From: Aphodosoma sp045614825
GTDB taxonomy: Bacteria; Bacteroidota; Bacteroidia; Bacteroidales; Paludibacteraceae
Assembly: GCA_045614825.1 (NCBI GenBank)
Contig: JAZLDO010000090.1
Coordinates: 1 to 30,094, forward strand
Length of the DNA: 30,094 nt
Reading direction: 5' to 3'
Both the position numbers and the translations under genes were made by a program. Below the pieces are notes generated by a model. That model searched no databases, had not been told where the DNA came from, and worked only from the letters and a program-made list of their open reading frames with translations. Shown piece by piece: positions 23,259 to 30,094 of the stretch (its first letter is position 1; each line of letters starts with the position of its first letter).

Positions 23259-23873
23259 ATGAAAAAATTTATACTATTTTTAATTATAAATTGTGCATTG
23301 TGCATTACACATTGTGCAGCACAATATCCCGAATATGCTATTGGTGTACGCGGTGGTACAACATGGTCTTTTATGTGGTTTAATCCACCTATAGCTCAGC
23401 CATCGATGCCTTTAACATACCATGCAGGAGCACAATTCCGTATGGTGTCTGAAAAATATTTTGGCATAAAACTTGAACTCAACTATGCACAACGAGGATT
23501 CAAAGATCAAGACGGACATCGAAGATTAGATTATATCGAATTACCCTTTATGACACATATCACTTTTGGACAAAAATTATTTCGTTTTTTTGTAGATTTA
23601 GGTCCAGAAGTCTCATATATGATACAAGACAACCCGATTACATCTAATAGCATACAACATACGTCTCAAATAAAAAATCGATTTGATTACGGACTTGTTG
23701 GGGGATTAGGATTCGAATTTAATACCAAGTATGGAATTTATACCATTGACGCAAGATACCATTTTGGGTTAAATAATATATTAGGCAACTCAGCTACCGA
23801 ATATTTCAAATCTTCTACATGCCAAAACATTGCACTATCCTTATCATACCTATTCCCTATAAGACAACAATAG
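23259..23873 (+). CDS. Small outer-membrane beta-barrel protein (PorT-family-like)
   Basis: 204 residues from ATG 23259; an in-frame GTG at 23241 lies inside the upstream gene and is a poorer choice. Signal peptide MKKFILFLIINCALCITHC-AAQ includes a degenerate heptamer array. After it come alternating amphipathic beta strands (YAIGVRGGTTWSF, AGAQFRMVSEKYFGIKLELN, ALSLSYLF at the end), consistent with an eight-stranded barrel of the OMP_b-brl_2/PorT group. PorT itself is a T9SS assembly factor in Porphyromonas; given the T9SS cargo nearby that role is possible, but general porin-like families look the same, so I give no symbol. Confidence 0.78.
   Translation: MKKFILFLIINCALCITHCAAQYPEYAIGVRGGTTWSFMWFNPPIAQPSMPLTYHAGAQFRMVSEKYFGIKLELNYAQRGFKDQDGHRRLDYIELPFMTHITFGQKLFRFFVDLGPEVSYMIQDNPITSNSIQHTSQIKNRFDYGLVGGLGFEFNTKYGIYTIDARYHFGLNNILGNSATEYFKSSTCQNIALSLSYLFPIRQQ
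23290..23317 (+). repeat. Degenerate ATTGTGC heptamers in barrel-protein signal peptide
   Basis: ATTGTGC, ATTGTGC, ATTACAC, ATTGTGC at 23290-23317. Confidence 0.75.
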
Positions 23874-23953
23874 CCACACAATAGGTATAAGCAAGGTACA
23901 AGCTAGAAAAGCGTCACAAAAAACAAATTATTATCATCTAAAATCAAAACATT

Positions 23954-25621
23954 ATGACAGACTTAGAAATTGCTCAGGCAGCTCAACCTGAAAAAATAAA
24001 AAATATAGCCGCAAAAGTAGGCTTAACTCCGGAAGATATCGAATATTATGGTCCATACAAATGCAAAGTGCGTTTAGATGCTATGGACGATAGATTCCAA
24101 AAACAGGGTAAAGTAGTATTAGTTACAGCCATCAACCCAACTCCAGCAGGCGAAGGCAAATCAACCGTAACGATTGGTCTTACAGATGCAATGAACCGCC
24201 TTGGCCATAAGACACTTGTTGCTCTCCGCGAACCATCATTAGGGCCTGTAATGGGTGTAAAAGGAGGTGCAGCAGGAGGAGGTTATGCACAAGTAGTCCC
24301 AATGGAAGACATAAACCTACACTTTACAGGCGACTTACATGCCATTACAACAGCCAACAATCTCGTAGCTGCACTTATTGATAATCATATTTATCAAGGC
24401 AATCAACTAAATATCAACCCTACACGCATAGTTTGGCATCGTTGTATGGATATGAACGACCGCTCATTGCGTAATATTACAATTGGATTGGGTGGTCCAC
24501 TACAAGGTATTCCTCGCGAAGACCACTTCGACATCACAGTGGCATCTGAAATCATGGCTATCATGTGTCTTGCTACAGATATGGAAGACTTCAAAGCTCG
24601 CCTTGGTAAATGCGTAATTGCTTATCGTTACGATAAAACACCCGTAACAATGGCTGACCTCAACTGCGTAGGTGCTGTAGCTATGATTATGCGCGACGCC
24701 ATAAAACCAAATATGGTGCAAACACTCGAGGGTAATCCTGCATTCATACATGGAGGTCCATTTGCCAATATTGCACATGGTTGTAATTCAATTATAGCAA
24801 CACAAATGGCACGTAGATTAGCTGACTACGTTATCACTGAAGCCGGTTTTGGGGCTGACCTTGGAGCTGAGAAATTTATGGATATCAAAGCTCGCTATGG
24901 TGGATTTGCACCAAGTTGCGTCGTTATTGTTGCTACTATTCGTGCTCTAAAAATGCACGGTGGCGTAGCAAAAGCCGATTTAGGAAAAGAAAATATTGAT
25001 GCATTATTGCAAGGTATTGAAAACCTAAATAAACACATCGAAAATGTAAAAAAATTCTGTGTCCCATACGTCATTGCAATCAACCGTTTCGTAAATGACA
25101 CCGACGAAGAAATCAATACTCTCCTCGATTGGGCAAAAGCCAATTGCCATGAAATAAGCCTTACCGAAGTATGGGCAAAAGGTGGCGAAGGTGGCGAAGA
25201 TTTAGCACACAAAGTAATTCGTAAAATCGAACAAAACGATGGTTGTTGTCACTTCCACCATCTCTACGATATCAATCTACCAATCAAAGAGAAAATGAAT
25301 ATCATCGCTCGCGAAATATATGGAGCCGATGCTGTAGAATATTCTCCTACAGCCAATAAGCAAATCAAAACATTCGAAGAAAATGGATGGGACAAACTAC
25401 CAATCTGCGTAGCAAAAACCCAATATTCGCTCAGCGACAATGCCAAATTACTCGGTCGTCCTCACGGATTTGTGGTAACAGTTCGCGAATTTAAGCCTTC
25501 TATCGGTGCTGGGTTTATTGTTGCTCTCATGGGTGATATTATGACAATGCCAGGATTACCTAAAGTACCTGCATCAAATGCAATGGATGTAATTGATAAT
25601 AAAATAGTAGGGCTATTTTAA
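23954..25621 (+). CDS. fhs: Formate-tetrahydrofolate ligase
   Basis: 555 residues, standard length. Cytoplasmic; ATP + formate + THF gives 10-formyl-THF for purine and one-carbon metabolism. Seen: P-loop TPAGEGKST (63-71), REPSLGPVMGVKGGAAGGGY and INLHFTGDLHAI, all hallmarks of the family, and an intact C-terminus (PGLPKVPASNAMDV). The N-terminus MTDLEIAQAAQPEKI is typical. No consensus promoter in the 80 bp before it, which instead hold a 15-mer related to one at 12752; it may be read from the upstream operon or use another sigma factor. Confidence 0.97.
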   Translation: MTDLEIAQAAQPEKIKNIAAKVGLTPEDIEYYGPYKCKVRLDAMDDRFQKQGKVVLVTAINPTPAGEGKSTVTIGLTDAMNRLGHKTLVALREPSLGPVMGVKGGAAGGGYAQVVPMEDINLHFTGDLHAITTANNLVAALIDNHIYQGNQLNINPTRIVWHRCMDMNDRSLRNITIGLGGPLQGIPREDHFDITVASEIMAIMCLATDMEDFKARLGKCVIAYRYDKTPVTMADLNCVGAVAMIMRDAIKPNMVQTLEGNPAFIHGGPFANIAHGCNSIIATQMARRLADYVITEAGFGADLGAEKFMDIKARYGGFAPSCVVIVATIRALKMHGGVAKADLGKENIDALLQGIENLNKHIENVKKFCVPYVIAINRFVNDTDEEINTLLDWAKANCHEISLTEVWAKGGEGGEDLAHKVIRKIEQNDGCCHFHHLYDINLPIKEKMNIIAREIYGADAVEYSPTANKQIKTFEENGWDKLPICVAKTQYSLSDNAKLLGRPHGFVVTVREFKPSIGAGFIVALMGDIMTMPGLPKVPASNAMDVIDNKIVGLF

Positions 25622-25641
25622 AAACATATACATACTAATAT

Positions 25642-25680
25642 AAAAAAGCGCATCACACTAATAGCATGATGCGCTTTTTT
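25642..25680. terminator. Bidirectional terminator between fhs and minus-strand gene
   Basis: A6-GCGCATCA (25642-25655) pairs with TGATGCGC-T6 (25667-25680), loop 25656-25666. With A and T runs on both sides it serves both converging genes. Confidence 0.9.
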
Positions 25681-25693
25681 ACATTATAACCAA

Positions 25694-27877
25694 TTAACGA
25701 TTAACCAATTTAGTTACAAACTGCATATTATTAAAATAGGTAGTTTTAACAATAATAACAGAATTATTGATATTATCAATAACAACATTATCAACGCCAG
25801 ATGCTATCACACGACCCATAACATCATAAACTTCAATTGTTGCACCTTCTGCGTAAACTACATTATTTTGTACAAACAAATTATTATCAACTGAAACATT
25901 TTCAACCGCTACTGGTTTTTGATAACCAGTGGTAACAATATCAACTTGCGAGCGTGGAAGAAGTTTTGTCAAAACACCCGAAAGATAATAAACCCCTGTA
26001 ACAGAACCCATCTCTGCAGCATACTCATATTCATCTGAAACAATAACCCAATTTTTACCTTGATTAATTGTAGGTTTTTCAACTCCTTCTCCATTAAGCA
26101 TAACCGTATTCGCTGCATTATAAGTCACATTCTTAATTTTTATCAACATAGAAGCATAAGAATCATCAAGATTAGCCAAAGATACTTCGACAGGAACTAC
26201 TGAAAGTTCTGCATCTGATGCCTCAATAGTTTTTATATCTAAAGATGGAGCAGAAGCATAATAAACAGAATTATATTTCTCGTATGTTTTTCCACCAGAA
26301 GTATAATAACCCACAACATTTGTAATCACATCACCTACTTTATATTTCTTTTGTGTCTCTGCAGATTGATGATTTAATTGAATAGCACCAGTTGCATCTT
26401 GAGCAAAAATATGGTAAAATGTACCTACATCAAATTTTTCTGAGGCAAAACCAGTTATAACCATATCACTTGTTACTTTATAAGAAATATCAATAGAAGG
26501 AGATTTACCTGCTGCTTTCATTGCTGCAATATCATCAAATTCTACTAAATCCTTCAAGAAATCATCTTTAGAACGTGGTAACAAAACCGCATACGACACA
26601 CCATTTACTTCCAATCCAGAAACAAAACCTTTCAATACAACCGAAGACAAACTACCTGCCTCTTTGTAATATGTATCTACAACGGGAATTGTATCATATT
26701 TACCCAATACATCATTTTTAATTCTCAAACCAATACAACCAATAGAAGTGAATCTATTATCCGCAACAACAGTACCTTTGGGTGTTATCACAAGACAATT
26801 GTCGTATTTAATCCAACCATTTTCGGTAAATACATCACCAAAAGATATGAAATTAACCATATTATTTTTTGATGATACATAGATTCCATTCACTTTCTCT
26901 ACAGTAAATCTAGCAGAAGTTAATTTATCAAGAGCCCCTACATTATAAGAAGAAGGTTTGTAAGAACCCTCAACATCAAACATAGCCGAGTCTCCCACTG
27001 CGCAAGTTACATTTTCAGTTTTTGCCACCAACATCTCAACCGCAACAGGTTGTCCAGATGCATTATTTCCTTGTACTACATAAACAACATTATTACCAGA
27101 CTCACGCACATCGGTTATCAAAACTTTACCATTAAAAGCAATATCACTATATACGATATCCCCCTCCATCATTTTCAAACCAGCAACTGTATTATAGGCA
27201 GAGGCCTTAACATAACCCTCACTTTGAGGAATAAACAATGCCGGATTTCCATTTGTATAATATACAAAACCTGAAACATCAGCAACAGAAGGGAATGTTG
27301 TTTCGATTAAATCCATAGAATAATCAATAGCATCTTCTCCATATACAATTTTATTTATAGGGAACGGACTTACATTAAAATCAATTACCGACTCGATAGA
27401 AACACCTTGCAATTTCACAAATTTAGCACTATATTTTTTTTCTGCATCGTTTTTCAACATAGCAAGAGTTACTACTTCAGGCGATTTAAGAGCTGCAGTA
27501 CCCTCCACTGTAATAGTTTTAACGGCTGCAGTTGTCAAATCCAATGTTACACAGTTTTCTGTATCATTCACATAAGTAACTTCTGCTGCTATCTTAATTT
27601 TATCACCTTTTTCCAATGGTGTAGTTTCTAATAATGCAGCCCAATTATAGCAACGAATACGAATAAAATCATTATTCGCATCAAATGCATAATAATCACT
27701 ACCACCTTCTCTTATTGACACATATTGCAATGTCAACTCACCAGTAAATAGAACCTTTGAATCAGAGGTCAAACTTTTAAGGCCAGCAATAGTAGCAACC
27801 TCAGTTGCTGCACTTAGTGCAAAAATATTGACTAATAAAAATGCACTTAAAACAATTAAATTTTTCAATTTTTTCAT
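25694..27877 (-). CDS. Secreted OB-fold-repeat protein with T9SS-like C-terminal tail
   Basis: 727 residues. Signal peptide about 1-23 (FALSA). The body seems to be several diverged OB-fold-like (DUF5689/YhcR-OBF-like) modules: first at about 26-120 (GLKSLTSDSKVLFTGELTLQ), another near 230-320 (GLKMMEGDIVYSDIAFNGKV), another near 440-560 (AMKAAGKSPSIDISYKVTS), separated by other beta-rich segments. The last 70 residues (VENVSVDN, TIEVYDVMGRVIAS) match a T9SS type A sorting domain. Probably surface-anchored or released; ligand unknown. It starts 20 bp after the AraC regulator stop on the same strand, so the pair is likely one transcript. Confidence 0.75.
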   Translation of the reverse strand: MKKLKNLIVLSAFLLVNIFALSAATEVATIAGLKSLTSDSKVLFTGELTLQYVSIREGGSDYYAFDANNDFIRIRCYNWAALLETTPLEKGDKIKIAAEVTYVNDTENCVTLDLTTAAVKTITVEGTAALKSPEVVTLAMLKNDAEKKYSAKFVKLQGVSIESVIDFNVSPFPINKIVYGEDAIDYSMDLIETTFPSVADVSGFVYYTNGNPALFIPQSEGYVKASAYNTVAGLKMMEGDIVYSDIAFNGKVLITDVRESGNNVVYVVQGNNASGQPVAVEMLVAKTENVTCAVGDSAMFDVEGSYKPSSYNVGALDKLTSARFTVEKVNGIYVSSKNNMVNFISFGDVFTENGWIKYDNCLVITPKGTVVADNRFTSIGCIGLRIKNDVLGKYDTIPVVDTYYKEAGSLSSVVLKGFVSGLEVNGVSYAVLLPRSKDDFLKDLVEFDDIAAMKAAGKSPSIDISYKVTSDMVITGFASEKFDVGTFYHIFAQDATGAIQLNHQSAETQKKYKVGDVITNVVGYYTSGGKTYEKYNSVYYASAPSLDIKTIEASDAELSVVPVEVSLANLDDSYASMLIKIKNVTYNAANTVMLNGEGVEKPTINQGKNWVIVSDEYEYAAEMGSVTGVYYLSGVLTKLLPRSQVDIVTTGYQKPVAVENVSVDNNLFVQNNVVYAEGATIEVYDVMGRVIASGVDNVVIDNINNSVIIVKTTYFNNMQFVTKLVNR

Positions 27878-27897
27878 AGTAATTTATCATTTAAAAT

Positions 27898-28809
27898 TTA
27901 TTTTATAACTAAATCATCACTTGTTATCAATAGTTGTTCGACAGGTCGATCGGTCTGCAACCTATAATTAGAAGGCGACATACCTGCATGCTTTCTAAAA
28001 AAATGATGAAAAGCATCGGCCGATGAAAAATTATATTCATCACTAATCTCTTGAACCGACATTTGTGTACTCAACAAAGTCTGCTTCAACTCTTGCATCA
28101 TAAACTCATCGAGCCATTGTTTTACACTGATTCCTTTTATAATTTTCACCACTTTACTCAAATGTTTCGGTGTAATATTTAGAGCATCCGCATAGTATGT
28201 AACTGGATTATTTTCCTTTATATGATGATATGCCAACAATGTAAATTTATCAAATATGCGCTCATTTGCTGTTTTTCCTAATGGTAAATTAGGTAAATCG
28301 CGATTTATCATATTATACATATCAAGCACATAACTATATAAAATATTGAAAATAATATCTTTTTGAAATAGGTTATATTTCTCTTTTATTTTTAACTCAA
28401 TCAAATCAAAATATCTCAAAGCTTCATCCATTGCAATCGAAGTCATTGACATAGAAGGATGCGCAATTAAATAATCAAACATCACATTCGGAAATCTTGA
28501 TGTTACATCCTTCATAAAACTTTCACTAATGATACCATAGTGAGCCTCAAAATCATCACTAACACTATCGATAGCAACAAAATGACCAGGAAGAAAGCAA
28601 AATATTTCGTTTGGTTTAATAACTCGTTTCATCCCTAATAGAGTAAAACGAGCTTCACCTCGAGTGCATATACCAGTCAAACATTTATCATATTTACGCA
28701 ATACTCTTGGCAATAACAATGTAGTAGCAAAACGATACAAATGAAAATCACCACGTATCGGCTGACTAAAATATGCAGATATATTTGTTTGTGATATTTT
28801 ACGAGACAT
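27898..28809 (-). CDS. AraC-family transcriptional regulator
   Basis: 303 residues. N-terminal cupin-like sensor half (about 25-165: CTRGEARFTLLG, FCFLPGHFVAI) and a C-terminal AraC DNA-binding domain with two helix-turn-helix units at about 203-225 (YYADALNITPKHLSKVVK) and 251-273 (VQEISDEYNFSSADAFHHFF), closing GMSPSNYR. The ATG at 28809 gives a full-length protein. No clear promoter is visible upstream on the minus strand. The adjacent co-directional secreted protein is the obvious candidate target, but that is inferred from position only. Confidence 0.92.
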   Translation of the reverse strand: MSRKISQTNISAYFSQPIRGDFHLYRFATTLLLPRVLRKYDKCLTGICTRGEARFTLLGMKRVIKPNEIFCFLPGHFVAIDSVSDDFEAHYGIISESFMKDVTSRFPNVMFDYLIAHPSMSMTSIAMDEALRYFDLIELKIKEKYNLFQKDIIFNILYSYVLDMYNMINRDLPNLPLGKTANERIFDKFTLLAYHHIKENNPVTYYADALNITPKHLSKVVKIIKGISVKQWLDEFMMQELKQTLLSTQMSVQEISDEYNFSSADAFHHFFRKHAGMSPSNYRLQTDRPVEQLLITSDDLVIK

Positions 28810-28874
28810 ATCTTTTGGGTATTTTTATCTGTATATTGCGAAAAATATTCGGATGTTAATTACAATTTTTGTTG

Positions 28875-28882
28875 TAACTTTG
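28875..28882 (+). promoter_or_regulatory. Plus-strand promoter -7 box, no ORF downstream
   Basis: TAACTTTG within GTTGTAACTTTGCAG, the same extended form as 1213, 7087 and 12125. The -33 position has ATG (28853-28855, 19 bp spacer) instead of TTG. It points away from the AraC gene into a non-coding stretch. Confidence 0.6.
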
Positions 28883-28888
28883 CAGTGC

Positions 28889-28979
28889 AAACAAAATCTA
28901 ACAGAATATAAGTAGTTATTTTTTCATAAAAGTGTTTTTTATTGATTCGACAGATGCTGTGAAGTATCTGTCGCTTTTT
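28889..28979 (+). ncRNA. Candidate small RNA (about 90 nt)
   Basis: Between the promoter at 28875-28882 and the terminator hairpin at 28948-28979 lies an A/T-rich stretch with no ATG-initiated ORF on the plus strand, divergent from araC and convergent to the minus-strand protease. Transcription would start near 28888 and end near 28979. No known RNA family recognised; it could also be the leftover leader of a lost gene. Confidence 0.4.
28948..28979 (+). terminator. Plus-strand terminator of candidate small RNA
   Basis: CGACAGAT (28948-28955) pairs with ATCTGTCG (28966-28973), 10-nt loop, then C and five T. No plus-strand gene precedes it nearer than fhs. Confidence 0.75.
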
Positions 28980-28994
28980 ATATTGTTATATTGC

Positions 28995-29030
28995 AAAAAA
29001 GCAACTCCGCATTAAATACAGAGTTGCTTT
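28995..29030 (-). terminator. Terminator of the M4 protease gene
   Basis: AAAGCAACTC (28998-29007) pairs with GAGTTGCTTT (29021-29030); the A run at 28995-29000 becomes a T run on the minus strand. It lies 32 bp past the protease stop. Confidence 0.85.
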
Positions 29031-29062
29031 CCTAATATATACATCAATACATCAAACACATA

Positions 29063-30094
29063 TTATTTAATCACCACTTTTTGTACATCATTACCAACCT
29101 TCACAATAACAACATTTGCATCAAACGTTGGGATTGCAGTAAATCCAGTCTCTGCTTCTACTGTAGCAAGACATTGACCTACAAGGCTATAAACTTCAAT
29201 CATTGAATTTTCTGCTGCTTCAACAACAACTTTGCCTTCGGCTGTATAAACATTAAATAATTTAGCTTCAACTTTTTCAATTGGAGTTCTATCAGCCACA
29301 CCTACTGCAAACCAAGCATTTTTTACTTGCTCTAATTCTACAGATTTATCGCCCCAAAGTGTAGCCGCTGCATATTGAGAAGCTATACGCATACGTGCGT
29401 AATCCATATCAGGCTCGAGATAATTGAGAATGATATGCATCAAAAGCTTTTCAGTTTTTTGAATGCCAATTCCCTCTACTTTGTATGATTGTTCATTATC
29501 ATTCACTCCTTCGCCTCCTTCAGTCAATAAATAGAACCAATAGTTAAATACACCATTATTGAAGTGAATACCACCATTGTCGTAACTCATATTGGCTGGA
29601 TCTACCCAATTCTCACCTTGATAAGTATCTGGTTGTGGGTATGACAATGTAGAAGAATTGAAAACTCCACCACCTGACATTTTTGGATCTGACAAATCGC
29701 GCATATTAGGCACTCCGTTGCCTGTAACGCCATCAGCTATTTGCCAATTTGCTTTATCGTCATTGATATACATATCTGCCGCCACACTCATACAGTCGGC
29801 AATAGCTTCATTCAATGCACCAGATTCGCCAGCAGCCTCCAATCCACCACGACCATTTGCAGCCACAACCAAGTGTGCATATTCGTGCGCTAACAAGTCA
29901 AACGAACCAAAGTTAGTCAAATCATTTGTCCATTTAGTACCGCAACCTACAGCCACAAAATATGGTTCTGCACCACTTGCTGCTGCATTATTTGTCCATT
30001 CTTTATAATAAACTGGGTCATTAAAATCTACAAATGTATAAACTGGAGCACCTTTACCATCGAAACTATTACGTCCATGCACCTCTTTATAGTA
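29063..30094 (-). CDS. Thermolysin-family (M4) zinc metalloprotease with T9SS-like tail, 5'-truncated
   Basis: The frame stays open to the right edge (residues YYKEVHGRNS), so the GTG at 30082 is an internal Val and the signal peptide, propeptide and N-terminal part are outside the window. About 343 residues remain. Zinc-binding HEYAH is encoded at 29873-29887 and the third ligand Glu lies in GALNEAIAD; GIHFNNGVFNYWFYLL is the typical M4 active-site helper segment with the catalytic His region. After the protease domain (to about ...VGVADRT) the tail EAKLFNVYTAEGKVVVEA and MIEVYSLVGQCLA fits a T9SS type A sorting domain. Extracellular protein degradation is expected. Own terminator follows; promoter not visible. 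Confidence 0.92.
   Translation of the reverse strand, partial: YYKEVHGRNSFDGKGAPVYTFVDFNDPVYYKEWTNNAAASGAEPYFVAVGCGTKWTNDLTNFGSFDLLAHEYAHLVVAANGRGGLEAAGESGALNEAIADCMSVAADMYINDDKANWQIADGVTGNGVPNMRDLSDPKMSGGGVFNSSTLSYPQPDTYQGENWVDPANMSYDNGGIHFNNGVFNYWFYLLTEGGEGVNDNEQSYKVEGIGIQKTEKLLMHIILNYLEPDMDYARMRIASQYAAATLWGDKSVELEQVKNAWFAVGVADRTPIEKVEAKLFNVYTAEGKVVVEAAENSMIEVYSLVGQCLATVEAETGFTAIPTFDANVVIVKVGNDVQKVVIK

Noticed and set aside
30080..30082. GTG as start of the M4 protease
   Set aside because: Upstream codons (YYKE) continue a typical M4 sequence to the edge, and the signal peptide and propeptide would be missing.

Overview
The window looks like a chromosomal segment of an AT-rich member of the Bacteroidota, most likely order Bacteroidales. 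Four things point there. Promoters follow the Bacteroidetes pattern TTG-N19/20-TAnnTTTG. Several secreted proteins end in type IX secretion (T9SS) sorting tails. Bacteroidetes-specific families are present (DUF4270 lipoprotein, short glycogen-synthase-like protein, OstA-like protein, LysM-PBP1 protein). Shine-Dalgarno sequences are mostly absent. No phage, IS element, integrase or CRISPR array is visible. Species cannot be told from this sequence.

Layout. Positions 1-9456: the 3' part of a transglutaminase-fold protein, two tandem paralogous secreted GH13 alpha-amylase-family enzymes with T9SS tails, a short glycogen/starch-synthase-like protein and a DUF4270 lipoprotein. The starch enzymes each have a clear promoter and lie between strong terminators. 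Positions 9557-14642: the AAA+ unfoldase ClpC, a tRNA-Lys(CTT) with its own terminator, a roughly 700 bp gene-poor stretch with hairpins and degenerate repeats, and phosphoglycerate mutase gpmI. Positions 14808-23873: a compact, probably co-transcribed envelope-biogenesis cluster: two-domain parvulin PPIase, lipoprotein, SurA-like PPIase, OstA/LptA-like protein, universal-stress-like protein, LysM-PBP1 protein and a small outer-membrane barrel. Positions 23954-25621: formate-tetrahydrofolate ligase (fhs), ending at a bidirectional terminator. The remainder is on the minus strand: an AraC regulator followed 20 bp later by a secreted OB-fold-repeat protein with a T9SS-like tail, and a 5'-truncated M4 (thermolysin-family) metalloprotease with a T9SS-like tail.

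The least ordinary signal is a family of 7-bp-period repeats scattered through the window. They sit inside signal-peptide codons of several exported proteins, across stop codons (clpC, the lipoprotein gene) and just ahead of the tRNA. In the two parvulin genes the array is four perfect ATTGTGC units, and gain or loss of one unit would run into a stop codon almost immediately, so the arrays could act as on/off switches. Other points worth a look: a promoter whose -7 box lies inside the upstream gene's terminator hairpin (4080-4140), a plus-strand promoter-terminator pair with no ORF that may be a small RNA (about 28889-28979), and a dispersed GCTTCRCTTCRG-type intergenic repeat.
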